From contig JAVGVS010000012.1 of assembly GCA_032718565.1 (NCBI GenBank), positions 62,001 to 126,000 on the forward strand: DNA of 64,000 nt, given 5' to 3'. This stretch comes from Distichodus sexfasciatus. Its lineage: Eukaryota; Chordata; Actinopteri; Characiformes; Distichodontidae. Every line of letters begins with the position of its first letter. The stretch's first letter is position 1. Below the pieces are notes generated by a model that was given only the letters and a program-made list of their open reading frames with translations, was not told the DNA's origin and searched no databases. The translations under genes and the position numbers were made by a program. Positions 21,371 through 32,276 of this stretch are shown in pieces.

Positions 21371-22090
21371 ATTCCTACCTCTCTCTCTTTCTCTCTCTCT
21401 CTGCAGGTCTGTGTTGCGTTCCCGTGCCGGTGCTGTGCAGGCAGTGTGCCAGCAAGTTGCTCTGCAGAGGGTCGAGACTGTGCCAAAGTGAAAAAATACA
21501 TAGAGGCCAGGCGCTTGGATCAACATGAAACAGTGAGGGATTACACTGACAGCGGCCTGCATCTGGCAATCAGCTCTATAACTTACCTTTAATTCACTCT
21601 GGCCCTGAGTTCTCTCTCACACACACACTCTCATGCACACACAGACACACACCTTGCTATCTTTATGAGGCACTTCTATTTACTCCTGCAGTGACTAAAT
21701 CTAAATAATACTTCAACTACACATTATCCTAACCCCAGTAGCCAAAAGCAAATCTTAACGTTTTCGAATTTTTTATATAAAAACTTAGCCCCCTACCACC
21801 CTTTTTGAGCTATGATTAAAAATCCCTGTCAGCGTACACCTTTACATCTTATAAAATGGTCCCCGCAAGTATTTAAAATGTGAAACTACATATATGTAAT
21901 AATAATTGACCTAAAATATAATTGTTGAAATAAAAATTATTTTTATATGTAAACCTTAGTATATGTTTAATCCCAACAGATACACTCACGAACCGTACAT
22001 CTAATCCTAACTTCTGCCACACACACACACCTCTGAGAGGACCAAGGATCTCTCACATATCTCACACGTCATTTATGTGAAGGTTGTATC
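21371..22090. other. Mixed DNA with CA arrays
   Basis: (TC)n at 21381-21402, CA-rich DNA at 21615-21655 and 22018-22030. 21660-21960 contains TATCCTAACCCCAGTAGCC and GGTCCCCGCAAGTATTTAAAATGTG, words I associate with a common fish minisatellite-like repeat (GGTCCCCACAAG). The 125-codon frame 21215-21592 has no domain. Confidence 0.45.
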
Positions 22091-22450
22091 TAGGGCTGGG
22101 CCTTAACCTTAAATCAATAATATAGTGTTAAACTGATTATGATTAACAAATGTTGCTAATAAATATTTTGTTTTTTTTGTTTATATTTTGCCCTCATAGC
22201 TCACTGTCATGTTTGTATTGTACATATTCTCAACTATCAGGGCTGGAACTGGATGCAGTGGAGTCACATGACAACACACAAGTACGTTTTTAAGGGAACA
22301 ATACCCAAACACACACTGGGGAAACTATTAACACAGTTCATTTTTTAAAAATCTGAACAGTTTTTTTAATTTAATTGAATAACTTTCATAGGTATGAGTC
22401 AATCAGAGGTTGTGAATGTCAGTTTCGATCATTTCTCAATTAATGACAAA
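22091..22450 (+). mobile_element. Repeat F copy 1 (GGGCTGGGC-type MITE)
   Basis: Starts TAGGGCTGGGCCTTAACCTT with AAATCAATAATATAG just inside, and ends GGTTGTGAATGTCAGTTTCGATCATTTCTCAATTAATGAC. Both ends match the copy at 38828-39785. This is a diverged non-autonomous DNA element; copies in fish typically begin TAGGGCTGGGCGATAT. The right terminus is eroded. Confidence 0.6.
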
Positions 22451-23284
22451 AACTTTCTAACCTGAACCGTAAATCTATTCCTCAATTTTCTCTTTTTCCC
22501 TTTTCACTTCTTTAAAGAACATTTTACCTAGACAAATACAGACTAATATACACAAGTCTCAACAGCAAAACTCCTGCTAACATCGAAAAGATGTTTAGTC
22601 CCAACAGAGGTAGGTGAACCTGACCAGATACACACACAGACACACACACACACACATAAAAGAAAGTGATGGCACCTCCAGATTCTCCCTCTCTGACCTC
22701 AGAACGGTGGATTTCACATCAATTGCTCCCACATGTGCGGAATGCCGATACGCCAGCGCTCCTCATTAACAGCGGTGTGTTAATTTCTGGTCATGGTGTA
22801 CGAAGGCTGGACGGGATCACGGATCAGAACGCTGATTGAGACTGGGGTTTTGAGTAGGTCTCTGCTGGCTGCTGGAACCCAAACTTCAGCTGACGGCACT
22901 GGAGCAGTTCATCTAATACACATTTAGCTGCAGTCTAGGCAATCAGCAATTACAGAGGAGGTTTTAGTGACTGCAAATGAAATTAGCATTTAAGAGAAGG
23001 GGGGATTACATCCAAGCAAAGGAGTCAGAGTGTGAGATTGAGTTTCACATATTGATTTTCAAAGTGATACATTAGCGAAGTTAATGCTTTCATCATTTCA
23101 AATAAACTGTCCCATTGTAGGGTCTCTTAACATCTAACACACAGGAATGCGCTAACTTAAAAAGTCACTACAGTTACAAGAAATATAGCATTTGAATAAA
23201 TATTTACATGCAGGTATCAAACTTGCAAATATATAAATAGCTGGTGTTCATGTTTTAGAAATAAAAAAACACACTATATATGTA
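22451..23284. other. Unique DNA with a (CA)n run
   Basis: (CA)n at 22629-22656. 22690-23000 is balanced and single-copy-looking, with CAATCAGCAATTACAG near 22940 and TGAAATTAGCATTTAAGAG near 22977. No gene seen. Confidence 0.35.
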
Positions 23285-23578
23285 TATTCATTCATTATCC
23301 AAACTGCTTAGCCCCTATCAGGGAACTACCCTATCCCGGGAACAACAGGCGCAAAACAGGGACCAACCTTGGGCAGGCAGCAACACACCGCAGGGCACAC
23401 ACACTCTCACAATCACACTCACACCTTACAGGGCCAATTTAAAGCCACCAATTAACCAATAGTGCATGCATTTGGACTGTGGGAGGAAACCGGAGCACCC
23501 AGAGAAAACCGACGCCAACACGAGGAGAGCATGCAAACTCCACACAGAAAGACCCTACGACCCTATCAAACCAAGGAC
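23285..23578 (-). mobile_element. SINE-B copy 2
   Basis: On the minus strand this gives the SINE-B 3' half: + strand CATTATCCAAACTGCTTAGC at the left, AACACACCGCAGGGCACACA in the middle, and GCATGCAAACTCCACACAG near 23529. The tRNA-like head with its Pol III boxes is absent: sequence changes at about 23578 to a simple repeat. It is similar to 26950-27306 but shorter. Confidence 0.88.
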
Positions 23579-23579
23579 C

Positions 23580-23632
23580 ATCTCTCTCTCTCTCTCTCTC
23601 TCTCTCGCTCTCTCTCTATATATATATATGTA
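23580..23632. repeat. (TC)n(TA)n compound microsatellite
   Basis: (TC)n with one GC interruption, then (TA)n. It starts exactly where SINE-B copy 2 stops, so it may have replaced or grown from the SINE head. Confidence 0.93.
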
Positions 23633-24050
23633 CACTGTTATGTGAGGGTGTGTATGTGTGTGTAAACATGAACATAAAAATGTCTATAAATAGCTTATAT
23701 TTTGTGTCATTGTGCTGTTGTTTTAGTGTGTACACACACAAATACAGGTACATGTACAGTATATAAATAGCTGTTTTGCGCTTGCATACATACACATGGA
23801 TATGTATCTAAGTACCAATTTTTTCGCGAAATAAAATTTGACAATTAATTACCGGTTTTAATATATTTGTGTGACACATTCTATTTAAGGACTAACCGCT
23901 GACATAAATGATTTAACGCATAAATGCATGTCTTGTGTCTTTTCTATCTAATTTTCTCAGCACTTAAGATCTTTAAATTGGCAGTTTGTGTAACGTACCA
24001 ACAAACAAAACATACCGCTAATAAAATAAAAAGGGAGACACAATAAATAT

Positions 24051-24082
<32 letters not shown>

Positions 24083-24109
24083 CCTCTCACACCACAAACC
24101 GCAGGCTGC
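23633..24109. other. AT-rich DNA with (TC)n at 24050-24085
   Basis: 23640-24040 is AT-rich without frames worth calling. The interrupted (TC)n at 24050-24085 gives the Arg/Glu run in the minus frame 23944-24231. Confidence 0.45.
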
Positions 24110-24760
24110 TGGAGACAGCTTAGAAATCTCTTACATCTGGCGCAGCCATAAGTCATGGGATTTGGTCTGACAGCCATGACAGGCAGAGGGGCAGCCAGAA
24201 ACAACTGTCTCCTATGTAGCGCTATTTGCACGGAGGCAGGAGAGGAGGAGCAGGCTCACCAGCACATCCTTCTGCAGCAGATGCGAGAAGCGGAAGCCCT
24301 TTAATTCTCTGCCAGCTGCTCCACCAATAGGCCCCTAAATATTATATAGACAGTAGCTATCACTTCCAAACAGAACATTCCTGGCCGTCCGCTAAGCTGC
24401 CGCGCACATGAGGGCCCATTGTTTGGCCCGAGGGGTCACGGCGCAAAACGCCGGCCCACTTATTCATCTGAAGATTTCTCACATGTTGGCCCCAAGATTT
24501 ATGGCCGGCCTCGCACCCCGCTGCGCATGAATATGATACCATCTTCGACCGGGGTCTGCTTTCCCACTTTTTCTTTTTTTTCTTTTATTTTGGCACTGTG
24601 GTGAAATTTATACAGGGTTCAGGCCTCGGGACTTTCAAAAGGCCAGGCCAGAATATGTCGAGGACTGAAGTGAGGCTGCTGTTTTTGATTTCGGTGGGAG
24701 AGGAGAAAAACCGGCGCACTTAAACGGACGCGTTCTGCGAGCAGGAAGAGGCGGGACAAT
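24110..24760. promoter_or_regulatory. Unique island, candidate conserved non-coding element
   Basis: Over 600 bases without simple repeats apart from a T-rich run at 24571-24595. Cores visible: CCATTGTTTGGCC (SOX-like, 24417), CTTATTCATCTG (24460), GCGCATGAATATGATACC (24522) and TTTATGGCCGG (24498). The GC-rich context with embedded A/T cores argues for function, but this is inference. Confidence 0.35.
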
Positions 24761-25871
24761 CCGGGTAGCATTCATTCATTGTTCATTCATTAGTTGGAGT
24801 TAAAGCCAAAAATGTTTTTTTATTTGTTTCCAAAACCAGATAAAACCCCCAAAAAGTTGTTCTTGTACAACAGAAATCACACACTAATATTCCATTTAGG
24901 TTTTTTTGTTCAATGCAAGTGGCATGACCCAAAAGTGACAATTACAGGTGGAAGAGTGCAAAATGAAAATAGTTAAGAGGTTAAAAGATGCACAGAAATG
25001 GTGAAAGCGCTTATGTTTATGTTTATGAAGTGGAGATTTCCACCATGCTGCAGCGCGTAGGTATACCCACATGCTCAGAAATGTCAACCAGAAAAAAACA
25101 AAATGAAATATGGCTGCGTTTCCATGTTTTCCATTTTTAATTTGAGCACAAAATGTAAAATCGGAAAATGACTCATTAATTTTTTCACCTTGGTTTTGAA
25201 ACAAAAAACGAAAATATTTTTAAAAAACCTGATTTTGGATTTTGGTTTTAATTTGCAAAATGAATGAACAAATGACACAAATTTGAGTCCTGCAATCGTT
25301 TGTGAGAATTCAAACAGCAAAAGCATGGCCCCTGGCGTGGATATTTCCTGATGGACGAAGTGGAAGGAGTTGATGGAGGTAGAGTTACTCTCTGATCTAC
25401 TACTCCTCTCTCTCTCTCTCTGTCCTGTCCCTCTTCTACAGAACTGTGGCCCACACGTTGACCCTCGGGCCACGGGAGGATTCAGAACAAGGACGATACA
25501 CACACACAGACACACACACACAGACACACACACAGACACACACACACACACACACATAGTCTGAGCCTTCAACACAGTCATTTCAGAATAGAGGAGGAGA
25601 AAGACTTGGTGTGAAGGAAGTGAGGGTATGTAAGAGAACAGTAAGAGAGCAACCCCAAGCGAGCAGTCAGCAGTGACATCACACACAGATGGGGTTTGAG
25701 GAGATGGAGCTTTAGCTGTATATATTCATGTACTCTAACCTTAAAAACTGTGGTGTGTTGTTAAGTGGCTCAGTCCCGTCCAGTCTGCGACTACATCTGT
25801 GTGTTCCCTTCAATTATTTTTTAACCACAAAGATACACACACTTCATTGGAAGAAACGACCCCAGTTGGGA
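24761..25871. other. Unique and low-complexity DNA
   Basis: (CATT)n at 24771-24790, (TC)n at 25405-25422, and CA-rich DNA (CACACAGACACA units) at 25498-25556. The 200-codon minus frame 25084-25686 crosses the CA array and contains no domain I recognise. Nothing supports a gene. Confidence 0.45.
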
Positions 25872-26116
25872 GTAAGTGAGTGATTATTTGTCATTGTGAA
25901 CACACCACAGCACACAGTGCACCACAACCAAATGTGACCTCTGCATTTAACCCATCCGTGAAGGAGCAGTGGGCAGCTAACAAGCGCCCGGGGAGCAGTG
26001 CTTGAGGACGGTACCTTGCTCATGAGTACCTCAGTGGTAACTTTACCGGCCCTGGATTCGAACCTGTGACCTTCTGATCACGTGCCGAAAACCCTACCTT
26101 TACGCCACCAACTGCC
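25872..26116 (-). mobile_element. SINE-A copy 2 (reference-quality copy)
   Basis: Read on the minus strand: GGCAGTTGGTGGCGTAAAGG (A box TGGCGTAAAGG), then B box GGTTCGAATCC, then a tRNA-unrelated body (GGTACCGTCCTCAAGCACTG, CCCACTGCTCCTTCACGGAT, GGGTTAAATGCAGAGGTCAC) and tail CAATGACAAATAATCACTCA. Both internal Pol III promoter boxes are present. The organisation (tRNA head, body, LINE-like tail) is that of a V-SINE-type element; the exact family name needs a database. No coding capacity. Confidence 0.92.
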
Positions 26117-26442
26117 AAGCAGTTGGTATAATGAATGAATGAATGATGATCATAATCAAGATAAAATATCTATTTAACGGTGATATAATTTTTAGATTAT
26201 ATAACTCAGCCTTGGCATTTATACAATATTCATTAAATCAATTTACCAAAAAGACACGGTGTGCCACGACTTTGGGTCACCTCCGGTTTAGAACAAACTT
26301 TTTCTTTTGATCGGAGACACCTCCCAACTGTAATTGGTCAAAAAAACAAATCAAGAGGTCCTCCAAAGCCGAGTCACTTTTCAAAAGGACCACCTCCACC
26401 CCATACTACAAAGTTACAGTGCAATGTGATTCTTTTTAAAAA
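26117..26442. other. Spacer with (GAAT)n
   Basis: (TGAA)n at 26132-26144. Otherwise ordinary AT-leaning DNA with nothing recognised. Confidence 0.4.
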
Positions 26443-26640
26443 AGGGCTGAGTTGGTGTAGAGGTCAGTGAACAAACTGAAGTAAACAATGCGGTGTTGGT
26501 GACCGCAAGACTGGGGGTTTGAATCCCAAGGAAACCTAAAAAATCCCAATGTGACCCTGAGCAAGGCCCATAACCCCAAGCTACCTCATGGAGACGTAAC
26601 TAGGAGATGAAAGTCACTCTGGGAAGAGCGTAAATGATGA
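26443..26640 (+). mobile_element. SINE-C copy 1 (variant head)
   Basis: tRNA-like head GGGCTGAGTTGGTGTAGAGG with B-box-like GGTTTGAATCCC, then CCTGAGCAAGGCCCATAACC and GAAAGTCACTCTGGGAAGAG, the body and 3' end words of SINE-C. The terminal TGCTAAATGCTGTAAATGTAAA is decayed to GTAAATGATG. The head differs from other SINE-C copies in this window. Confidence 0.75.
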
Positions 26641-26949
26641 AAAAGCAAATGGAAATTTCATTCCCATCTTAGATTAAAGGATCCAGACACTGTCACAATA
26701 TATTTTAATGTTAAACAGTTTGCTGCTTTATATCTATTAGGAAGAAGGCAGCGCTACATTTATTCGATTTTATGTGGACGGTGAAAGTGAAATAGTCTGG
26801 AATTTGCTCCTTTGATCAGAAGGTTGTCGGTTTGGACCGGTAAAGAAGCAAATTCACCTGCTCACTGCTCCAACACAAATGGATCTAATGCAGAAATCAC
26901 TGTTTATTGTGGTACAATAAAATATTCTATAATTATATCTAACAATTTA
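26641..26949. other. AT-rich spacer
   Basis: No feature recognised. A fragment CTGCTCCAACACAAATGGAT at 26869 recalls SINE-A body words but is too short to call. Confidence 0.3.
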
Positions 26950-27306
26950 TTCATTCATTCATTATCTGAACCACTTAATCCCTATGAGGGTCGTGGGGCG
27001 CGGAGCCTATCCCAGGACTACGAACGCAAGGTGGGACCAACCCTGGGTGGGCGCCAACACACCGCAGGGCACACACACTCACTCAAACACACTCACATAC
27101 ACACTTATAGAACAATTTAGAGTCGCCAGTCAGCCTACAGTTCATGAGTGTGATAGGAAACCGAAGCACCCGGAGAAAACCCACATGAACACAGGGAGTG
27201 CATGCAAACTCCACACAGCAAGAACTTACGCCCAAGCCGGGGATCAAAGCCAGGACCTTGTTGCTGCGAGGCGACAGCGCTAACCACTGGGCCACCGCCC
27301 GCCCTA
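26950..27306 (-). mobile_element. SINE-B copy 3, full length
   Basis: The + strand runs from CATTCATTATCTGAACCACT at the 3' end to GCTAACCACTGGGCCACCGC at the tRNA head. On the minus strand the head reads GGCGGTGGCCCAGTGGTTAG (A box), with a decayed B box in GGCTTTGATCCCC. It is the only SINE-B copy here that keeps both ends. A hAT element begins immediately at its 5' side (27307). Confidence 0.9.
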
Positions 27307-27737
27307 CAGAGGTGTCAGAAGTACACACACTCTTCATTCAAGTAGAAGTATGTATACGTACGTGTGTTCAAAAAGATTCTAGTAAAAATTGAAGTATTGA
27401 CTCCACTTCTTTAATCAAGTGAAAAGTACAGGCTTTAAAACATACTTACAGTATAAAAGTATGAAGTAGCATTTTAGGGCAAAGCTGACTGGACTCCATG
27501 TGCAAGCGTTATGTAGAGCGCAAGCAGAGAAAAATAAAGCCACATGAATACATAAAGCTCCACTGGCCGTTACCGTCATTATACATGATGATCGCCTCTA
27601 TCCTAAAGACATCATACAACAAATATTATAGTGCTGTAAAGAGCGCTGTAGAAATAAACTCAACTGAACTGAACTGAACTTGGTCGAGCTAAGCTTCTTC
27701 CACGATATTATTTCCTACCGAGTTGCCCCTGGTTTTA

Positions 27738-27773
<36 letters not shown>

Positions 27774-28118
27774 TTATCGTGTCTGTCGTGTTGTGTGTCA
27801 TGTGCAAAGACGAATACACCAATGGGATTGTCTTTTCTGTGTGTTTTTACTGCATTTTTATGCCTCAACCAATTGGTCAAGTTGTCTGGATGGGCGCATT
27901 ATTGATACGGAATAGGAGAAAATCATGGAAAAATGGCCTAATAAACCTCATTTAAATGAAACCAAACAAGAGTAACGAGCCTGATTTGAAAATGTAGGGA
28001 GTAGAAAGTAGAGATATTCATGCTAAACATGTACGTAGTAAAAGTTAAACGTCGGCACCAAAATAACCTGTCAAGTACAGTTACCTGAAAATTTGCACTT
28101 CATTACTTCCCATCTCTG
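27307..28118 (+). mobile_element. Non-autonomous hAT transposon (first family, copy 2)
   Basis: Left end CAGAGGTGTCAGAAGTAC, right end TTACTTCCCATCTCTG: the same ends as 1169-2060. The flanks CCGCCCTA (27299-27306) and CCACCGTA (28119-28126) agree at 6 of 8 bases and are a degraded target duplication; part of it is the SINE-B head. Inside, 27625-27680 ends AACTGAACTGAACTGAACTT, a LINE-like tail, and 27742-27771 is (TC)n, so later events have altered the interior. No transposase. Confidence 0.82.
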
Positions 28119-28429
28119 CCACCGTATAACAATTGATATAATATAGTTTATAATGTAAATCTAGGACATTTTTCTATATATTTTTGATGTTTATTTTAAT
28201 CTAGTTTATTGTAGTGTTTCTTTAATCGAATTCGTTAGGCTCCATTTAAACTTGCAAAGTATTTAAGACCATTTCGCTACATGTTGTACTTGTATAACTA
28301 TGTATGAAACAAATAAAGAATCTTGAATCAATGATAAGTACGCACGTTTCATTTCATGTTGTTACGATGTCTTTATAATCCCTGAAGCCACATTTACGCA
28401 GGTCCATATTCTCATTTACTTGTGACAAG
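28119..28429 (+). mobile_element. LINE 3' tail-like fragment
   Basis: 28215-28335 ends CAAATAAAGAATCTTGAATCAATG after an AT-rich stretch containing CATGTTGTACTTGTATAACTATG. The AATAAA-like word followed by GAATCTTGAATC is typical of fish non-LTR retrotransposon tails. Only the 3' UTR is left; the rest of the interval is AT-rich DNA. Confidence 0.45.
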
Positions 28430-29130
28430 TTTAAGGTGAGGTTTAAAACCCCTTCTAATTAGTTCTGGATCCAAACCAGCCCGGCAAAGTCCGAGTTTAA
28501 GCTTTGTTCTCGTCCAGCGTCAAATCAGCAGCAACTGACAACCAAACATGAACATGCTTAAAATGTTGAGTTTTTTTTTCCCGGCAGTAAAATCCCAATC
28601 CTTAGTTTTTCCAACTTTTCTTTAAATCCTCAAATTTCTCCAAAAAGTGTTGCTTCCTTTCTTTTCTCAGATGAAAGCTTTCCACAAAACAAGAGACGGC
28701 ATATCATTTATTCACCGTCAACAGGTGCTGGGCGCCAGATGGGTGTTTATGAGAGAAACGTAAAAACCCTGTGAACCCGAGTTGTCAAGTTATTTGTGCC
28801 TACGCCACGCAAGCTGTCCCCGATACAGAAATCCTGCTGAGTGCTGGGTATTGATCACGCCGCCTTGCTGGCGCTCGCCATCGTTAGCTGGCACGTGTGT
28901 CTCCCGCCTTCCTGTTCACACCTGTCAGTGGCGTCAGCCTCTTCCGTCTGAGCTGAAACGGGCGTGTTATATAATCCCAGCTTCTTGCGACAAGCGTTTT
29001 TTTTTTTTTTTGATGAGGGACCGAGAGGAAAAGCTTAAGGACCTGGAGGAGAGCATCTATGGCGAGATCAAACGGGAAGCGAGATAATGAGAGCGACAGC
29101 GCCGTCGAACCTGTCCTCCTCACCACGCAA
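28430..29130. promoter_or_regulatory. Unique island, candidate conserved non-coding element
   Basis: Mostly repeat-free, with a T15 run at 28998-29012. From 29018 the + strand could encode REEKLKDLEESIYGEIKREA before a stop at 29085, a helical-looking piece, but it is preceded by a poorly formed acceptor and there is no donor, so I do not call an exon. GCATATCATTTATTCACC occurs near 28699. Confidence 0.28.
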
Positions 29131-29939
29131 TCTATTTACCTATATTTCCTAAATACGAACGAGTGCGAGAACAAAGAGCGCTTTTAAATGATGTGACAGA
29201 TCGGAACGGGGCGCCGCGTTGTTGTCCTGAGCTGACGCCGCGTTTGTCAAACGGGGAAAAAAGGAAAAGAACAAAAAGAGAAAAAAAAACGCTGTGTACT
29301 AAAGATAAGAGGAGGCAGCAAAAACAAAATGGGAAGCTGTGATCGCAAAGCCGTGTTTGCCGAGTGGTTTTTGACACCGAGCTGAAGTAGATGAACATGT
29401 TTAACACACACACACTCGCTCACTCTCTCACACACATACACACACTCGAACATGAACAAAGCACAGCTGCCAACTTAAAAATGGCAAAGGACCCCAACAT
29501 ATTTGATGTTCTTGGGAGGCGATACATCAGCGAGATGGCAGCAGGCACCTGCACTGCGGAATCTTTTTCACTTTCCCCAAAAATCCCCTCTCCGCACTGC
29601 ATGTGTGAGGATGGGGGAGAGGTTTGGGAATAAACACTTGCACAAAAACTCTTTCTGAAAGGTAAACAGAAGTTACAAAATCAAATGTGAAATGTCATTC
29701 CCTCTCCTTTTCTATTACAGACAGTTCCACAGTTCCAGTCAGGTCGGCTGGTAAAAGATCGCAAACTTTAATTCTGCTTTTAAAAAAAATAAAATCTGCT
29801 TTGATGACTTTATGAATGAAATGAGTAATTATTTTTGAGAACAAGTACACAACGCTCATGAAATGCTATCACAAAATAACACTAAAATGCTGTTTTATAA
29901 TGCTGTTTCGATGGCAACTGAGAACTCAGCATTTTCCCA
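29131..29939. other. Unique DNA, A-rich patches and a CA run
   Basis: 29258-29290 is A-rich; (CA)n-like DNA at 29405-29445. 29460-29640 is balanced. A splice-acceptor-like string TCCTTTTCTATTACAG ends at 29720 and a GTAAAA follows at 29751, but with no frame support. Nothing is called. Confidence 0.4.
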
Positions 29940-30620
29940 GAGCAAACATGGCACAATACCACTTTTTTACGATACTGATACCATACGATACTGCAAGTGT
30001 AAATTTCCGATACAGTCTCTGGGTCTTTTTTAAAAAGAAAACAAAAAATAATGCTTAAAACAATGTCTAACTACATGACTGTGATTATTCTACAATGCTT
30101 AAGGAAATACTTGACTTAAATCCTGTTTTCCTGACTAAAACAATGTAATAATTACACACCCATATGTATATGCTAAATTTAATAATAAATTAAAATAACA
30201 TCTCAAAATTATTAGTTTAAACACAGTTCTGTAATTATGTGACGGTCCCTAACCCTGCGCCGCTAAACCCATCAGGAACACAGAGATTGTGAGTGAGAGC
30301 TGACGTTGTTAAGGAAATTAAACAGTATAATGGTGTGATTTGCTTTGGGGTTGTAGTGTGTTGTGTTGCTCGTTCTGCTCATTATCATATCAGTATGTAT
30401 GAATTAGCGTGAATGTTGGACAATAAACCAGATTTACCGCAGTAACACTTCACCTGCGTAACAAAGTGAGTGTGTGCACATTTACACATTGGCTCCATGG
30501 GTCAGCCCAATGCCACCGATACCCGATCCAGCTGTTTGAGTCGTTATCTGATCAATACCCGATCGAATCAGTGCCATATCTGCTCTGGAGCCCCTCAATG
30601 AACAAGTGTGATAGAAAAAT
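29940..30620 (+). repeat. Repeat E copy 1 (GATACCGATAC-type)
   Basis: Left part CATGGCACAATACCACTTTT, then GATACTGATACC; later GTTGTTAAGGAAATTAAACA (30306), and near the right end CCGATACCCGATCCAGCTGT and GATCGAATCAGTGCC. These words recur at 31046-31280 and, inverted, at 33230-33350, proving an interspersed repeat. Word content and approximate inverted ends (TGGCAC against GTGCCA) suggest a hAT-like non-autonomous element; borders are approximate. Confidence 0.65.
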
Positions 30621-31045
30621 AAAGGCAAGTTTTCACACACTCATGAGATGATTTTGAATGAGCATGACACTTTCAGGTGCTCAGAACCTGTTTTAAACAA
30701 TGTTTAGAAATGATGTACTGACGACTAGCTGCAAGCACATAAATGTCTTTATAGCAAAGGCCTAGTTCGACGAATAAATTCCATGTAGACGATAAAGCCA
30801 CTGTGGGGGCCATCAAAGCATGCAAACACATCCAGTGCTCACCTCAAAACGTCTTGTGAGTCATCTCATGCGCATGTGAAAATCAAGTATCTTATCTTTC
30901 TCACTAACTCTGTAACTCCTTGTAAACTCCAACTGTGGGACTGAAAGCTCAACTCTAAGTTCCTCTGATTCCATTTTACATCATGGGTGCTCACAGTACA
31001 CATGATGCGTACATACCGCTTATCTACGCTTATTAGCGACCAATA
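30621..31045. other. Unique spacer, nothing recognised
   Basis: Ordinary DNA between two copies of repeat E. No frame, SINE word or simple repeat. Confidence 0.35.
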
Positions 31046-31280
31046 GCTGGCGTTGTTAAGGAAATTAAACAGTATATCGTGTGTAATTTGCTTTGGGGGT
31101 TGTTGCGCTGCTTGTTCTGCTCATGGTCATTTCTATATGCAGGAATTAGCGGGAATTGAGCGTGCGCGCATACACAAACGTAGAAGTGCCACGATGCCTC
31201 AATACGATCCAGCTATTTCAGTCTTCATTGGACCGATACTGGATCCACGTATCAGATCGGTGCATCTACAGTTGTCTGTT
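31046..31280 (+). repeat. Repeat E copy 2
   Basis: GGCGTTGTTAAGGAAATTAA and TTTGCTTTGGGGGTTGT match 30303-30355, followed by the CCAGCTATTTCAGTC and GATCGGTGCATCT end. It has lost the left third present in copy 1 or that part is too diverged to see. Copies 1 and 2 are in the same orientation about 740 bases apart. Confidence 0.7.
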
Positions 31281-31496
31281 AATTCCAGACAAAGTTTTAA
31301 ACAAATATAACACTACGTTTTAAGTAACTCAGGGATTCATCTTCTGTTCTTCGAACTAAAATTTTACAATTTCACAATCTGTTCCTCAATTCAGAGGTGA
31401 ACAAACTTTTGCCTGCTCCTCTGTATCAACAAAAACAGCACCGAAAAACTGGAGGCAGACACATTTAATCCCACTTTGTACACACAGAGGTTGCAA
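31281..31496. other. Short unique spacer
   Basis: No feature recognised. Confidence 0.3.
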
Positions 31497-31618
31497 CGGC
31501 TGGACAATTAATCAAAATTCATAAATTAACAAAAACTGACTCTAATCGACTTAATTCTGTCCATGTAAATTGTCTTTGAAACTTTGTTAATCCCTTTTTA
31601 AAGGGTGTGCAAAGTGGT

Positions 31619-31803
31619 TGCACCACAACCAAATGTGACCTCTGCATTTAACCCATCCGTGTAGGAGCAGTGGGCAGCTAACAAGCGCTCGGGGAGCAGT
31701 GCTTGGGGACGGTACCTTGCTCATGAGTACCTCAGTGGTACCTTTACCGGCCCTGGATTCGAACCTGTGACCTTCTGATTACCATTATGCCACCAACTGC
31801 CCC
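31619..31803 (-). mobile_element. SINE-A copy 3 (tail-truncated)
   Basis: The + strand carries CACCACAACCAAATGTGACC through GGATTCGAACCTGTGACC (B box on the minus strand) to CCACCAACTGCCC (head). The GACAAATAATCACTCACTT tail is missing. Nested in repeat F copy 2. Confidence 0.88.
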
Positions 31804-31980
31804 TTCCATAATACTTCAATTATTTTACATTCACAAAGATCTACACCCCTTCACCCCTTCATTAGAAAAAAATATACAAGCTTTAATAGTTGAGAATATT
31901 TTCAGTACAAAACATGTAGGTAAAACATCAGGGCAAAAAAATGTTGATCATTAATTGTATTCGAGGTAAAATATTCAATT

Positions 31981-32235
31981 AAGTGAGAGTAAGTGATTAT
32001 TTGTGAACACACCACAGCACAGCACACAGTGCACCACAATGAAATGTGACCTCTACATTTAACCCATCCAAGAGCGAGCAGTGGGCAGCTAACAAGGGCA
32101 GCACCCGGGGAGCACTGCTTGGGGATGGTATTTTGCTCATGAGTACCTCAGTGGTACCTTAACCGGTCCGGGATTTCAGCCAGTGACCTTCTGATCACAG
32201 GGCGAACACCCTACTATTACGACACCAACTGCCCC
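31981..32235 (-). mobile_element. SINE-A copy 4
   Basis: Full-length layout from GTGATTATTTGTGAACACAC to CACCAACTGCCCC on the + strand. It includes GCTAACAAGGGCAGCACCCG, an insertion relative to copy 2 that is shared by copies 5 and 13 and marks a subfamily. The B box is damaged (GGATTTCAGCC). Nested in repeat F copy 2. Confidence 0.88.
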
Positions 32236-32276
32236 AATTAATCGTGATATTGATTGAAATTCATATCATCAGCACT

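Larger units (their letters stand above)
31497..32276 (-). mobile_element. Repeat F copy 2 with two SINE-A insertions
   Basis: Read on the minus strand the start is AGTGCTGATGATATGAATTT then CAATCAATATCACGATTAAT, matching the start of the 38828 copy (GGCTGGGCGATATG, CAATATCATGATTATT). The end, on the minus strand, is TTTTGATTAATTGTCCAGCC, matching TTTTCAATCAATTGCCCAGC there. The interior is expanded by SINE-A copies at 31619-31803 and 31981-32235. Confidence 0.65.

Noticed and set aside
21381..21592. (TC)n ending in CTGCAG followed by an open frame, as if an exon began
   Set aside because: A microsatellite mimics a polypyrimidine tract; the next bases are GT and the frame has no domain.
25084..25686. 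200-codon - frame
   Set aside because: Crosses a CA array and AT-rich DNA; no recognisable domain, start context or splice signals.
25872..26116. Possible tRNA gene because of perfect A and B boxes
   Set aside because: The boxes belong to the tRNA-like head of SINE-A; the cloverleaf does not complete and the same unit recurs 15 times.
28998..29012. Poly-T run as a reversed poly-A tail of a processed pseudogene
   Set aside because: No coding similarity in the adjoining sequence on the - strand and no target duplication.
29721..29750. 30-base block between TTACAG and GTAAAA, exon-like
   Set aside because: Splice-like pairs occur repeatedly by chance in this window (also near 8299, 37338, 60216, 63526) and no reading frame links them.
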